A stretch of 51,457 bases of DNA from assembly GCA_902825875.1 (NCBI GenBank), contig CADECP010000047.1, forward strand, positions 1 through 51,457, read 5' to 3'. The notes under the pieces were generated by a model. That model saw only the letters and a program-made list of their open reading frames with translations. It searched no databases and had not been told where the DNA came from. Made by a program: the position numbers and the translations under genes. This stretch comes from an uncultured Acidobacteriota bacterium (GTDB lineage: Bacteria > Acidobacteriota > Blastocatellia > RBC074). This document shows, in pieces, positions 35,931 to 45,797 of the stretch. Within the stretch, counting starts at the first letter, position 1, and every line of letters begins with the position of its first letter.

Positions 35931-36719
35931 TTACTCAGGTCGCGTTGCTGCAGGTTTTATGAACTGCCGCAGCGCATTTTGCAAAATCGGTTCGTGAGGA
36001 TAACCGTGCCCCAGATGTTGGCGAAAACCTTCGGCAAACTCGAAACCGCATTCCCCGCCGAATTTCGCCGCCCATTCGGTCATCTGGTTCAGATATTGGT
36101 CTACGCCGTGATGCGCGCGCAGCCAGTCGCGTTGCGATTGATGCCAACTCAGCAGTACTCGTTTGTGTTCGATGGTGTCGGTGATATTGACGTAAAACTG
36201 CGGCCAACGCCGTTCGCCCATTGCGTCAATTCCTTCCAGCGGATCGGCGTAATACAGCGCCGGAGTCGCCGCCGTCGGTTCTGAAGGCGCGGTTTGCCGA
36301 GTCTGGTACAGCGGCATCGAAAGCGCAAAAGTTGCCGCGCGAGCCAACCGTGAAGCCTCTTCGTGATCGAGCATGTAATCCCCAGGCGAATGTGTGATGA
36401 CGACGTCGGGATTGAAATGCCGCATTCGTTCGACAACGCGGCGCAGGTTTTCGGCATTGAGGAAAACTTCCACGTCCATCAACCCGGCACATTCGTACCA
36501 GGCGTTCAAAGAAGCGGCGGCAGCTTTGGCTTCGGCATAGCGGATACGCGAAATTTCTTCTTTGGTATGAGTCGCCGAACCGCAATCGCCACTGGTCATA
36601 GTCAGAATTCCAATTTCGCAACCCAGTGACTTAAGATGCAGCAGCGTTCCACCGACGAGAATTTCAGCATCGTCGGGATGCGCCATCGAAACCAAGACTT
36701 TTAGAATTCTTTCCAAATC
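35931..36719 (-). CDS. PIG-L family (LmbE-like) deacetylase
   Basis: A zinc-dependent N-deacetylase of about 262 residues. The first zinc motif [21 protein letters not shown] follows the usual opening strand [29 protein letters not shown] supplies the later ligands. PIG-L/LmbE enzymes remove acetyl groups from GlcNAc-linked substrates such as mycothiol or bacillithiol precursors and cell-wall sugars; which one is not evident. The start is uncertain: TTG 36719 has AGGGG six bases upstream and fits the family's N-terminus. ATG 36818 or 37016 would add non-conserved sequence and, for the latter, overlap the divergent surface-protein gene. It ends 12 bases before the Rpn start, so the genes are probably co-transcribed. 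Confidence 0.82.
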   Translation of the reverse strand, partial: DLERILKVLVSMAHPDDAEILVGGTLLHLKSLGCEIGILTMTSGDCGSATHTKEEISRIRYAEAKAAAASLNAWYECAGLMDVEVFLNAENLRRVVERMRHFNPDVVITHSPGDYMLDHEEASRLARAATFALSMPLYQTRQTAPSEPTAATPALYYADPLEGIDAMGERRWPQFYVNITDTIEHKRVLLSWHQSQRDWLRAHHGVDQYLNQMTEWAAKFGGECGFEFAEGFRQHLGHGYPHEPILQNALRQFIKPAATRPE

Positions 36720-36888
36720 GGCCACCCCTGATTGTTGTTTTTTGAAGGCGTAAGTCTGCCTGCCCGAAACGCCAGAAAGTCTGTTCGTTGAGGTCAGATC
36801 AGTCAAGCCGCAATTCATCTTCAAAATCGTTCCGTAAAACCGCGAGCCTGTTTCAGCAATGAACGAAGCTTTTGCCGTAAGGAGAAAT

Positions 36889-39800
36889 ATGAAATCACAC
36901 GCTGTTCGCTTGTTGTCCGCTGTTTGTCTGTTTTTGCTGATTGCCGGTTTGGTTCCTGGAAAGCAGGAATCCAAGACCGATTCGACAAGCTCAGATATGC
37001 GAATTGATGCCGCCAAACGTGCTCAACTGGTAGCCGCTTACGGACAGTTGCCGCTACGGTTTGAAGCCAATCGCGGACAGGTTTCCGCTCCGGTCAAATT
37101 CCTTTCTCGCAATGGAACGCACACCTTGTTCCTGACCGCTGACGAAGCTGTGTTGGAATTGCGGAATGCGGATTTCGGGTTGCGGAATGAAAAGCATTTG
37201 GAAAGCGTTGCAACCGAGTTGTTTGACGAATCCGCAACCGGCAATCCGAAATCCGCAATCGTCAGGATGCGGTTGGCGGGCGCAAACGCTCAGGCCAACG
37301 TCAGCGCGTTGGACGAACTGCCCGGCAAATCGAATTACTTCATCGGTAACGATCCGCGTCGTTGGCGAACGAATGTCGCCAATTTTGCGCGCGTCAAATA
37401 CGACGAGGTTTATCCCGGCATTGATTTGGTCTGGCACGGCGACCAGCGTCAACTGGAACACGATTTCGTTCTTGCTCCCGGAGCCAATCCACAGCAAATC
37501 CGACTGAGTTTCAGCGGAGCGCAGAAGCTTCAAATCAACGAAGCCGGTGATCTGGCGCTGCAAACCGAAGTCGGCGAAGTGAAGTTGCTGAAACCCGCCG
37601 CCTGGCAAGAACTCAGTGGCCAGCGCCAGCCGGTTGAGTGCGAGTTCATCATCAACAACAAACAGCAAATCGGTTTTCGGCTCGGCGCGTATGACCGCAA
37701 CCGCGAATTGGTGATTGATCCGGTGCTGCTGTATTCGACTTATCTGGGCGGCGGTGGTTTCGATTGGTGTCAGGGAGTTGCAGTGGACAAAGATGCCAAT
37801 GCTTATGTTGTCGGTTATACGAACTCGCTGAACTTTCCCGGCAGCAGTCCAATTCAATCCAGTCTGAACGGCGCCGCCAACGATGCGTTTGTGGTGAAAC
37901 TCAATCCATCAGGTACGGAAATCATGTACAAATCCTGGATTGGTGGAGACGCGGACGATTCGGCGATAGCCATTGCTGTGGACAAGGACGGCGGAGCGTT
38001 TATTGGCGGCAACACTTCCTCAAACAACTTCCCGACGACTTCCGGCGTGTTGCAACCAACAAAGGGCGTTGCCCGCGATGCTTTTCTGGTCAGATTGAAC
38101 GCGACTGGTTCGGCGTTGACGTATTCCGGTTATCTGGGAGGAAATGGCGAAGACCAGCTTAATGGTTTGGCGATTGATGTCGCTGGAAATGCTTACGTGG
38201 CCGGGCATACGACTTCGACAAATTTGCCTGCCACGGGAATTCAAACCAGCCGAAAAGGTTCGCCGATTTTCAAAAGCACGAATCGAGCGGCGAACTGGTC
38301 GCCAAGCGGAAACGGCCTGCCTGTGGGACAAGTTGGCAGAATCACGGTTGATCCTTCCAACTCCATGACGTTGTATGCGGCAACTGCCATCGGCGTGTTC
38401 AAAAGCACGGATGGCGGCGTTCAATGGGCTGCGACCGGGCAGGCAAATCCGGACTCGACTCCTTCTCGTGCTTCTGCTGTAGTCGTTGACCCTTCAAATT
38501 CCAGCACTGTTTATGTCACCACCAGCCTGAACGGTTTTTACAAAAGCACGGATGGCGGTCAGAGCTATCAAGGTAAAAACAACGGCATCAATTTCGTGAC
38601 TTCTCTTTTTATTCACGAGCTTGTGATTGATCCGGTGATGACTTCGACGTTGTATCTGGCAACTTCCAGCGGCGCTTACAAAAGCATAAATGGCGGAGAA
38701 AATTGGACGCCAATTAACAGTGGATTCACCGGTCAAACCCGCGGGGTTCGGGGAATGGCAATTGATCCGTCCAACCGAATGATCCTTTACGCCGCGACTG
38801 ACAGAGGCGTGTTCAAGACGACCGATGGAGGAGCCAACTGGGTTTTGGCCGGCAACGGGCTTGGTCAGGCAAGTTCGGAAATCGGCATGCTGGCAATTGA
38901 TCCATTGTCACCCACGACGGTATACGCGGCGACGGCAGGCATTTACGGCGGGCTGTTCAAAACCACTGATGGCGGAACCACCTGGCGCGCCAGCAACATC
39001 GGGTTGGGATCAAATGGTTTTCTGAGCGTTTCTTCGTTGGCAATTGATCCGTCAACGCCAGCCCTGGTTTATGCAGTGACGAGCAGCGGTTTATACAAAA
39101 CCATTGATGGCGGCCTGAACTGGAGCGAAAACAATAATGGCTTGGCGGCAATCGCCACTGCTGTTGCCGTGGATCGTACAAATTCGGCAAATGTTTATGT
39201 CGGCGTTTATGTCGGTACTGATGGTTTTGCCGCGAAGGTCAATGCAACGGGATCGGCTTTTGGCTGGCTGACGTATTTGGGCGGCAGTCTCAACGATGAG
39301 TTACGAGGAATCGCTGTTGATAAAGATGGTAGTGCGTATTTGGCAGGAATCGCCGTTTCCAACGACTTCCCGACAGTCAGCCCATTTCAAGCTGCGATCG
39401 GCGGCGCAGCGGACGCGATTGTTGCGAAGGTCAATCCGGCAGGAACGGCGCTGGTTTATTCGACGTTCTTTGGTGGCAGCGATTCGGATTCGGCGAACGC
39501 AATCGCCGTCAACGACGCTGGTCAGGCCTTCGTTACCGGTTCAACCGCATCCGCCAATTTTCCAACGAAAAACCCGCTGCAACCGGCTTACGGAGGTTTC
39601 AACGTTCCTGATGCGTTCGTTGCCAAATTTAATTTCGCCGGTTCAGCGTTGGAGTATTCGACCTGGCTGGGCGGCAGCGTCAATGACAGTGGCGTTGCCA
39701 TTGCCATTGACGGCTTGGGCAATGCGTATATCACGGGCAACACTCGATCAACGAACTTTCCGCTGATGAATCCGCTGCAAAGCCAGCTTCGCTTCATGGA

Positions 39801-42800
39801 TGTTTACGTTGCCAAATTGAACCCGGCGGGTTCGGCGTTGGTGTATTCAACGTTGTTAGGCGGAGATTCGGATGAACTCGTTGGCTCGCTGGCTGTGGAT
39901 TCGCGGGGCAATGTGTATGTTGTCGGTGTGACGGCTTCGTTCAACTTTCCAATCGTCAACCCGTTGCAAGCCAACATGTTGATTTCGCCTGACGGGTTTA
40001 TCGCCAAACTCACCGATGAAGCCGATCTGGCCATCACCAAAACCGTTTCGCGCAATCCGGTGATGGTTGCGAACAATTTCAGCTTCGTGCTGACGGCGAC
40101 GAACAACGGTCCTTCGCCCGCGACCGGCGTAGTCGTGACGGATCAATTGCCCGCCGGAATCAATTTCGTTTCGGCGACGGCTTCGCAAGGCTCATGCTCG
40201 AACAATGCCGGAATGGTGACTTGCAATCTGGGTAATCTGGCTGTGCGAGCCAGCGCCACCATCATGCTGACGGTTTCTGCCGCTGCCGCCGGTTCCATCA
40301 CTAACACCGCTTCGGTCAAAGCCAATGAGCCGGACGGCATTTCAGCGAACAACCAGGCTTCGGCATCGGTCACGGTTTCGAATCAGCCTTCAATTTATGG
40401 CCGAGTGCATTTGGTCAATGGCGCTCCGTTGGCGGGCGTAACGATGACGATGACCGGAGCCTTGTCGGCAACTCAGCAAACCAACGTTCAAGGGAATTTT
40501 CAATTCGCCAATTTGTTGCCGAGTGGCAATTACACTGTCACGCCAGTCAGTTCGGCATATTCGTTTGAACCGGCTGTCCGCGATTTCAATTTAGTGACCA
40601 GCGATCAATCCGGCGATTTCGTGGCTACGCCATGCACTTACAGTTTGTCCGCGACCGGCCAGCGTTTTGAGGCAACGGGCGGTAACGATTCTTTCAATCT
40701 CACGGCTCCGCCGCGATGCCCTTGGGCGATTACGACCAATGCCAGTTGGATCAAAATCACTTCGGCATTGAGCGGGGCAGGAAACGGCTCCATCAGTTTT
40801 TCCGTGGAGCCGACTGCCGTTCCTCGCAGCGGGCGAATCAGCGTTGGTGGTCAGACTTTCAATGTGTTGCAGGGAATCAGCAGTTGCGTTCAGTCGAAAC
40901 GATATTTTTATCCGTTGATGCCCAGGTTTGTGACGCCGGGCGATTTGAATGGCGATGGTTTTAGCGACTTGCTCATCGGCCCTTTTCTTTCGTCAGGAAC
41001 GTCAAGCTCGCCGATTTATCCGATTGGGATTTTGTTTGGCGAAGCAAGCGGGCAATTGATGCCGGGCGCTCCGATTTTGGCTAAACTCCAGCCGGTCGAA
41101 ATCGCCGCCGGAGATTTCAATGGTGACGGCAAAATGGATGTGGCTTCGCTGCCTTTTTCCATACAGGGAGAGGCAGAAGTTTTTCTGAACAACGGAGCGA
41201 GCGGTTTTGCTGCTGTGGTCAATGTGCCGTTGATACCGACTAACTGGACTAATTTTATTGGAAATTTGCGGACGGCTGATTTGAACAAAGACGGAAAAGC
41301 CGACCTGATCGGCGCTGCCGGTCCGGTCGTCACTGTGGCTTTTAGCAATTCATCAGGCGGCAATATAAGTTTTAGCGCATCGTCAGTGGTCAATCTTGGC
41401 GGTGAAAGTTTTCTATCGTTAGCCGATCTGAATGCAGATGGCGCAAGCGATTTACTGACTCTCAACAATGCGTCGAATGATAATCTTGTCGTTTACCTGA
41501 ACAATGGAGCAGGCGGATTCGCGCAATCGGTGAAAACCACAGTTGCGAGTCGCGTGATTTCCAGTGACTTTGCGGATTTCAATGGCGACGGCAAGGTTGA
41601 TCTGGCAACGCTGGCGCTTGCCGCTTCGCCCGTTGGGAGTTTGATGGTTGGAATTCAACCCGGAGATGGCAACGGCAGATTCGGCGCTCCGGTGAATTCC
41701 GAATCGTTTCTGCTCGGCAGTTTCGTTGGTGGCTCACGGATTGCCGTGAGTGATGTGAACGGCGACGGCAAGCCGGATGTCATAGCCGTTGGCCCCACAC
41801 GGGCTGTGGTTTTGCAGGGAAACGGCGCAGGAGGAGTCAATCCGGCTGTCGAATTTGCGAAGTTTGACGAGGCCGTGTCATCGGTGGCCCTTGCCAACTT
41901 TGAAGCAGACAGCAAGCCGGAAATTGCCATTGCCGATTTTGACAAGCGAAATGTGCTGGTGCTTTCCAATCGTTGCAGTCTTGCCGGATTGACGGTTTCT
42001 GGCCGAGTCGTTGATCTGCCGACGACTGGCGGGGTCAGCGGTGTGACTATGAAGTTGGCGGGCGCTCGGATGGCTTCGACTGTCACAGACAGCGGAGGCA
42101 ATTATTCGTTTACGGGATTGCCTGCGGGGAATTACACGTTGACGCCGGAGCGTGCCGGATCGGACATCACACCAACCAGTCGCAACTTCAATCTGACGAC
42201 CAGCCAGGTCATTGATTTCGACGGCAGTAGAAAAGCGACGGCGGTTTCGGCGGCCAGTTACAACGGCCAACGAATCGCTCAAGGATCAATCGTCGCATTG
42301 TTCGGTTTGCAGATGACCAGCCAAACGCAAGTTGCAACCAGGCAACCGTTGCCGACTTCGCTGGGGGGAATGACAGTAGCCTTCAAAAATACGGATAGCG
42401 CACGAGAGTACAACGCTCCGTTATTTTTCGTATCGCCAAACCAGATCAATTTGCTGGTTCCGCTGGGTTTGTCTGATGGTGAAGTTACGTTCCGTGTTTT
42501 CGCTCCTGGCAGCAGTATTGAGCCAACAACGCTAGGCAGAGTACTGGTTGAACAGGTTGCGCCCGGATTGTTCTCCGCCGATGCCAGTGGGCGAGGTTTG
42601 GCTGCGGCGGTTGCTCTGCGCGTCAAAGCCGATGGCTCGCAAGTGTATGAATCTGTGGTGCGTTTTGATCCGGCTCAAAACAAGTTCGTAGCCATTCCAA
42701 TTGATGTCGGCAATCCGGCTGAGCAAGTGTTTTTACTCGCTTTTGGCACGGGGATTAGCGGGCGACTCGCCTTGTCGAATTTTCAAGCTCGAATCGGTGG

Positions 42801-42963
42801 GGAAACCGCTGAGATCACATTTGTCGGTCCACAAAACGATTTTGTCGGACTTGATCAAGTTAATTTGCGGCTACCTAGAGTCTTAGCCGGTCGTGGAGCC
42901 GTGGATATTACATTGACTGTTGATGGCAAGGCAGCCAATGTCGTTCAGGTTAATATCAAGTGA
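36889..42963 (+). CDS. Giant secreted mosaic surface protein (DUF7948-SBBP-BNR-SBBP-DUF11-BACON-FG-GAP-TIGR03437)
   Basis: A 2024-residue exported protein of stacked beta domains. After a signal peptide comes a DUF7948-like head (about 45-270; [32 protein letters not shown]), then SBBP repeats (about 282-451). These are interrupted by seven BNR/sortilin-type repeats (about 456-777; [30 protein letters not shown]), after which four more SBBP repeats run to about 1042. Then DUF11 (1043-1165), a carboxypeptidase-regulatory-like domain (to 1250), BACON (to 1330), FG-GAP/VCBS repeats with calcium-type DxNGDGxxD loops (1344-1695), another regulatory-like domain, and a TIGR03437-type C-terminus (1783-2024). 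An adhesive or scaffold role is likely. AAGGAG precedes ATG 36889. A strong terminator follows at 43010. Confidence 0.88.
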   Translation: MKSHAVRLLSAVCLFLLIAGLVPGKQESKTDSTSSDMRIDAAKRAQLVAAYGQLPLRFEANRGQVSAPVKFLSRNGTHTLFLTADEAVLELRNADFGLRNEKHLESVATELFDESATGNPKSAIVRMRLAGANAQANVSALDELPGKSNYFIGNDPRRWRTNVANFARVKYDEVYPGIDLVWHGDQRQLEHDFVLAPGANPQQIRLSFSGAQKLQINEAGDLALQTEVGEVKLLKPAAWQELSGQRQPVECEFIINNKQQIGFRLGAYDRNRELVIDPVLLYSTYLGGGGFDWCQGVAVDKDANAYVVGYTNSLNFPGSSPIQSSLNGAANDAFVVKLNPSGTEIMYKSWIGGDADDSAIAIAVDKDGGAFIGGNTSSNNFPTTSGVLQPTKGVARDAFLVRLNATGSALTYSGYLGGNGEDQLNGLAIDVAGNAYVAGHTTSTNLPATGIQTSRKGSPIFKSTNRAANWSPSGNGLPVGQVGRITVDPSNSMTLYAATAIGVFKSTDGGVQWAATGQANPDSTPSRASAVVVDPSNSSTVYVTTSLNGFYKSTDGGQSYQGKNNGINFVTSLFIHELVIDPVMTSTLYLATSSGAYKSINGGENWTPINSGFTGQTRGVRGMAIDPSNRMILYAATDRGVFKTTDGGANWVLAGNGLGQASSEIGMLAIDPLSPTTVYAATAGIYGGLFKTTDGGTTWRASNIGLGSNGFLSVSSLAIDPSTPALVYAVTSSGLYKTIDGGLNWSENNNGLAAIATAVAVDRTNSANVYVGVYVGTDGFAAKVNATGSAFGWLTYLGGSLNDELRGIAVDKDGSAYLAGIAVSNDFPTVSPFQAAIGGAADAIVAKVNPAGTALVYSTFFGGSDSDSANAIAVNDAGQAFVTGSTASANFPTKNPLQPAYGGFNVPDAFVAKFNFAGSALEYSTWLGGSVNDSGVAIAIDGLGNAYITGNTRSTNFPLMNPLQSQLRFMDVYVAKLNPAGSALVYSTLLGGDSDELVGSLAVDSRGNVYVVGVTASFNFPIVNPLQANMLISPDGFIAKLTDEADLAITKTVSRNPVMVANNFSFVLTATNNGPSPATGVVVTDQLPAGINFVSATASQGSCSNNAGMVTCNLGNLAVRASATIMLTVSAAAAGSITNTASVKANEPDGISANNQASASVTVSNQPSIYGRVHLVNGAPLAGVTMTMTGALSATQQTNVQGNFQFANLLPSGNYTVTPVSSAYSFEPAVRDFNLVTSDQSGDFVATPCTYSLSATGQRFEATGGNDSFNLTAPPRCPWAITTNASWIKITSALSGAGNGSISFSVEPTAVPRSGRISVGGQTFNVLQGISSCVQSKRYFYPLMPRFVTPGDLNGDGFSDLLIGPFLSSGTSSSPIYPIGILFGEASGQLMPGAPILAKLQPVEIAAGDFNGDGKMDVASLPFSIQGEAEVFLNNGASGFAAVVNVPLIPTNWTNFIGNLRTADLNKDGKADLIGAAGPVVTVAFSNSSGGNISFSASSVVNLGGESFLSLADLNADGASDLLTLNNASNDNLVVYLNNGAGGFAQSVKTTVASRVISSDFADFNGDGKVDLATLALAASPVGSLMVGIQPGDGNGRFGAPVNSESFLLGSFVGGSRIAVSDVNGDGKPDVIAVGPTRAVVLQGNGAGGVNPAVEFAKFDEAVSSVALANFEADSKPEIAIADFDKRNVLVLSNRCSLAGLTVSGRVVDLPTTGGVSGVTMKLAGARMASTVTDSGGNYSFTGLPAGNYTLTPERAGSDITPTSRNFNLTTSQVIDFDGSRKATAVSAASYNGQRIAQGSIVALFGLQMTSQTQVATRQPLPTSLGGMTVAFKNTDSAREYNAPLFFVSPNQINLLVPLGLSDGEVTFRVFAPGSSIEPTTLGRVLVEQVAPGLFSADASGRGLAAAVALRVKADGSQVYESVVRFDPAQNKFVAIPIDVGNPAEQVFLLAFGTGISGRLALSNFQARIGGETAEITFVGPQNDFVGLDQVNLRLPRVLAGRGAVDITLTVDGKAANVVQVNIK
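37156..37260. repeat. Inverted repeat inside the coding sequence of the giant surface protein
   Basis: The left arm (37156-37188) contains AATGCGGATTTCGGGTTGCG. The right arm (37228-37260) contains CGCAACCGGCAATCCGAAAT and CCGCAATC, largely its complement: TGCGGATTTCGG pairs without mismatch. It encodes [11 protein letters not shown] and [11 protein letters not shown] in a variable loop of the DUF7948-like domain and keeps the reading frame. Confidence 0.55.
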
Positions 42964-43009
42964 TAAAGCGGCAATCCCAACTGACGTTGAGTATTCGCTT
43001 TTACGACTT

Positions 43010-43052
43010 GAATAACAAAAGGCGGCTAATTTTGAGCCGCCTTTTGTTATTC
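43010..43052. terminator. Strong two-way intrinsic terminator
   Basis: GAATAACAAAAGGCGGCT (43010-43027) and AGCCGCCTTTTGTTATTC (43035-43052) are perfect complements around a seven-base loop. The stem holds A and T runs on both sides, so it can end the giant surface-protein transcript (stop 42963) and the opposing small gene (stop 43080). Confidence 0.85.
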
Positions 43053-43079
43053 GCCCTGATTTTGCCAGCCTGAGATCGC

Positions 43080-43289
43080 TCAGGCAGATAAACGATAGCC
43101 TGGACGTTTAGGCAATTTCGGGATTCCTTTTCCTGTTTGCTTGGAAGTGGCGCTGATTGAATGTGCCAGATTCGATTGGCTCGTTTGGGAAGCAATGTTG
43201 GATGATGGCGAAAGGGCGAACAGCAAAATAAGCGAGCCTGTAAGGCTCAGACAAATGCGGGTAAAGAGATTTTGGGATGTGCTTTTCAT
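43080..43289 (-). CDS. Small secreted protein of unknown function
   Basis: A 69-residue frame with a signal-peptide-like start: basic residues, then CLSLTGSLILLFALSP, then a polar tail rich in serine and glutamine ending GKGIPKLPKRPGYRLSA. AGGAG lies eleven bases before the ATG, and the two-way terminator at 43010-43052 lies just after the stop. These three signs together support a real gene, though I recognise no family. It converges on the giant surface-protein gene. It could be a small envelope protein; it could also be non-coding. Confidence 0.4.
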   Translation of the reverse strand: MKSTSQNLFTRICLSLTGSLILLFALSPSSNIASQTSQSNLAHSISATSKQTGKGIPKLPKRPGYRLSA

Positions 43290-43652
43290 TTGTACTTCGA
43301 CTCCTGAATAAAGTGGTGTGACTGGCGAACGTTCTTTTCATATTGAGTTTGAAATCACGCTCAGCTAGTCAAAAATTGACATGAACACAAATTGATCGTG
43401 AGCAAGAAAACAATTGTCTTCAGGCTTCGCTGGCAAATGCGAACAATGTGTCGGATTCTTAATTTACGGGGTCGGTACTGTGTAGTGAGATTGCCTTTTT
43501 AATTTTCTTGTTGTCTACGCGACGCATAGTAGCTCGAATTCCTACAATATCGCAATCGGAAACTTTGAAAATTGTCAGAATTTGTAGGAATTTTTCTGGC
43601 AAGGCCGCTTTTGCAGATGACGCTTTGAATTTTCGGTTGGTTTTCATGCTCG
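43290..43652. other. AT-richer intergenic region, no supported gene
   Basis: About 360 bases between the small secreted gene and the terminator hairpin of the DUF1501 operon. A minus-strand open frame (43459-43680) begins in that hairpin, has no ribosome binding site and resembles nothing known, so I do not call it. A TTGACT box on the minus strand at about 43375-43380 could belong to a promoter for the small gene, but no -10 fits. Confidence 0.4.
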
Positions 43653-43693
43653 AAAAGGCAAAAAGATGAGCATTACCCATCTTTTTGCCTTTT
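43653..43693 (-). terminator. Terminator hairpin after the PSD1-DUF1569-DUF1501 operon
   Basis: AAAAGGCAAAAAGATGAG (43653-43670) pairs with CCCATCTTTTTGCCTTTT (43676-43693) with one mismatch around a five-base loop. It lies 43 bases beyond the DUF1501 stop. The T-run is part of the stem on each strand. It also belongs to the AAAAGGCAAA word family seen at 29217. Confidence 0.6.
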
Positions 43694-43735
43694 GCTTATT
43701 CGCTTATCCGTTGATCGAGTGAAGGGCAAAGATGA

Positions 43736-45199
43736 TTAAGCGACAATTTTTTTGGCAACGACTCCGGCAACATCGGTCAGTCGGAAGTTTCGACCGCTGT
43801 AGCTGTATGTCAGGCGTTCGTGATCCAGTCCCAACAGATGGAGCACAGTCGCGTGGAAATCGTTGATGTGCATGCGGTCTTCGACGGCGTGATAAGCAAT
43901 GTCGTCAGTCGCTCCGTAAATGAAACCGCCTTTGACACCGCCACCGGCCATCCAGATCGAATAGCCGTAAGGATTATGGTCGCGCCCGTCGCCACTTTCC
44001 GACACCGGAGTCCGTCCAAATTCGCCAGCCCAAATCACCAGCGTGTCTTTCAGCAAACCGCGCGCTTTCAAATCCTTCAGCAGCCCGGCAATGGGTTTGT
44101 CCACTTCGCGGGCGTTTTTGGTGTGCAGGTTATACAGGTCTTCGTGCTGATCCCATTTGTAACTGTGCGTGCATTGAATGTACCGAACTCCGCGTTCGGC
44201 CAATCGCCGAGCCAGCAAACATTGCCAACCGAAATCTGCCGTAATGGGATTGTCCAAACCGTAAAGTTTTTTTGTCACTTCGGATTCTTTATCCACCTGA
44301 AAGGCTTCGGGAGCTTCGGTCTGCATGCGGAAGGCGAGTTCAAACGCTTGAATGCGCGATTCCAGTTGCGGGTCTTGGCGGCGCAATTCCTGATGGCGGC
44401 GATTGATGTTTTGCAACATCTCCAATTCAAACTTTTGTTCATCCGGCGACAGGTGTTTGCCCAACAGATATTCAATCGGTTCGTTTTTGATGTCGTCAAC
44501 TTTCAAGCCCGAATTGCCGATGGCCGTGCCTTGATAAGCGCCGGGCAAAAAGGCCGATGACCAGTTTTTGGCTCCGCCGTGCGACAGCGTAGGTTTAATC
44601 ATGATGTAACCGGGCAGGTTTTGATTTTCCGTGCCCAATCCGTAAACGCTCCACGATCCCATACTCGGACGCACGAAGTTCGACACGCCTGTAAACGTCT
44701 GCAACATCGCCGCGCCGTGATCCACGCCTTCGCCAACCATCGAACGGATGACGCACATATCGTCTACGCAGTCGCGGATGTTGGGGAACAGGTCGCTGAC
44801 AGGAACTCCACTTTTGCCGCCGGGTTTGAAATCCCACAGCGGTTTCATCAACGGCCCGACTTTGCCATCGGCAAAAGCCAGCGGGCGTTTGATCGGCAGA
44901 GGTTTTCCGTGGTCACGCACCAAACGTTCTTTCGGATCGAAGGTGTCAATCGAAGACGGCCCGCCGTGCATAAACAAAAAGATGACTCGTTTGGCTTTCG
45001 GCTCGAAATGCGGAGCTTTCGGAGCCAGCGGATTATCCGATTGCGGATTGGCCAGCAATTTCGATTCATCCGCCAACATCGCGGCCATTCCGATGGAGCC
45101 AAAGCCCAAACCGGCAGCGCGTAACCAGGCGCGGCGAGACATTGGAGTTTCAATCTGGTTGTAAATCGGACGAAGCAGTTTATGAAGTTCGTTGGTCAT
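43736..45199 (-). CDS. DUF1501 domain protein (exported sulfatase-like fold)
   Basis: A 487-residue protein of the DUF1501 family, a relative of the alkaline phosphatase/sulfatase superfamily common in Planctomycetes and Acidobacteria. The N-terminus SRRAWLRAAGLGFGSIGMAAMLA looks like a twin-arginine-type export signal. Family motifs include KRVIFLFMHGGPSSIDTFDPK, GEGVDHGAAMLQTF, LARRLAERGVRYIQC, and WAGEFGRTPVSESGDGRDHNPYG with acidic and histidine residues likely to bind metal. ATG 45199 with GAGG upstream is preferred over an ATG at 45313. It is the last gene of an operon after PSD1 and DUF1569 genes; DUF1501 and PSD1 proteins are regularly encoded together and thought to cooperate at the cell envelope, function unknown. 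Confidence 0.88.
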   Translation of the reverse strand: MTNELHKLLRPIYNQIETPMSRRAWLRAAGLGFGSIGMAAMLADESKLLANPQSDNPLAPKAPHFEPKAKRVIFLFMHGGPSSIDTFDPKERLVRDHGKPLPIKRPLAFADGKVGPLMKPLWDFKPGGKSGVPVSDLFPNIRDCVDDMCVIRSMVGEGVDHGAAMLQTFTGVSNFVRPSMGSWSVYGLGTENQNLPGYIMIKPTLSHGGAKNWSSAFLPGAYQGTAIGNSGLKVDDIKNEPIEYLLGKHLSPDEQKFELEMLQNINRRHQELRRQDPQLESRIQAFELAFRMQTEAPEAFQVDKESEVTKKLYGLDNPITADFGWQCLLARRLAERGVRYIQCTHSYKWDQHEDLYNLHTKNAREVDKPIAGLLKDLKARGLLKDTLVIWAGEFGRTPVSESGDGRDHNPYGYSIWMAGGGVKGGFIYGATDDIAYHAVEDRMHINDFHATVLHLLGLDHERLTYSYSGRNFRLTDVAGVVAKKIVA

Positions 45200-45239
45200 A
45201 AAGTCCTCAAACCAGTAATTCTCAATTTGGATGAAAGTT

Positions 45240-45295
45240 GGCAGAAAGATAGGGGCAAAAAGATTTCGGTGTTTTTTTGCCCGCATTTTTCTGCC
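45240..45295. repeat. Inverted repeat in the DUF1569-DUF1501 spacer
   Basis: GGCAGAAAGATAGGGGCAAA (from 45240) faces TTTTTTTGCCCGCATTTTTC and TGCC (to 45295), a stem of about 20 pairs with two mismatches. It sits in the gap before the DUF1501 start and could attenuate downstream expression. Confidence 0.6.
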
Positions 45296-45335
45296 GGTAA
45301 ACGTTTCCTGCACTTCAAACTTAGAATTACTGTTC

Positions 45336-45797
45336 TCAAACGCCGAATTGGCGCAAATGATGATCGCAGTGCAAATATCCCCAGCGTTGCCATTCGGCTT
45401 CGGTCATCAAACCGAAAATCGGATGCGCTTTGGAGTCGGCAGATGGGTGGGAAAATCGTTCAATCGCGGCAGCCAGTTTGGCTCGGTCACGCTCGAAATC
45501 TTCTGGCGGAGTGCCGTCAATTTCCTGATCGAATGCCGGCATGGTTTTGATGCCGTGAGGCCAGGGCATCGGCGAATTCAGCGCCACCCATTTCATGATC
45601 GAACGCGAAAACCAATTGTCTTTGGTTGCGCTTCCTTTTTCGCCGGTTCGACATTTGAAAGCGTCTTCCAGATGACAGATTGCCTGATGAGCATTCATCC
45701 TTCCCCATTTGCGCGGACTGTCCGGACGCAACCGGCTTAGCCGTTCCAGGACTTCAGCTTTGTCGTTTGAATTGAGAAAGGTCTTTTTCATCGCCAT
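45336..45797 (-). CDS. DUF1569 (DinB-like) protein
   Basis: A 153-residue protein of the DUF1569 family, four-helix DinB/YfiT-like proteins that bind a metal through histidines. Visible are WGRMNAHQAICHLEDAF, TPPEDFERDRAKLAAAIERF and the C-terminal HPIFGLMTEAEWQRWGYLHCDHHLRQFG, which supply the histidines. Its start ATG at 45797 overlaps the PSD1 stop as TGATG, so it is translationally coupled to that gene; ATG 45791 is two codons later. The start codon is set by this overlap. Role unknown; thiol-dependent transferases exist in the wider superfamily. Placement between PSD1 and DUF1501 is not the usual gene order. Confidence 0.85.
   Translation of the reverse strand: MAMKKTFLNSNDKAEVLERLSRLRPDSPRKWGRMNAHQAICHLEDAFKCRTGEKGSATKDNWFSRSIMKWVALNSPMPWPHGIKTMPAFDQEIDGTPPEDFERDRAKLAAAIERFSHPSADSKAHPIFGLMTEAEWQRWGYLHCDHHLRQFGV

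Noticed and set aside
35049..36719. Rpn nuclease and PIG-L gene as a toxin-antitoxin or defence pair
   Set aside because: They are adjacent and co-directional, but PIG-L deacetylases are ordinary metabolic enzymes and nothing else suggests a defence island.
43459..43680. 73-codon minus-strand open frame
   Set aside because: It starts inside the terminator hairpin at 43653-43693, has no ribosome binding site and no recognisable sequence.
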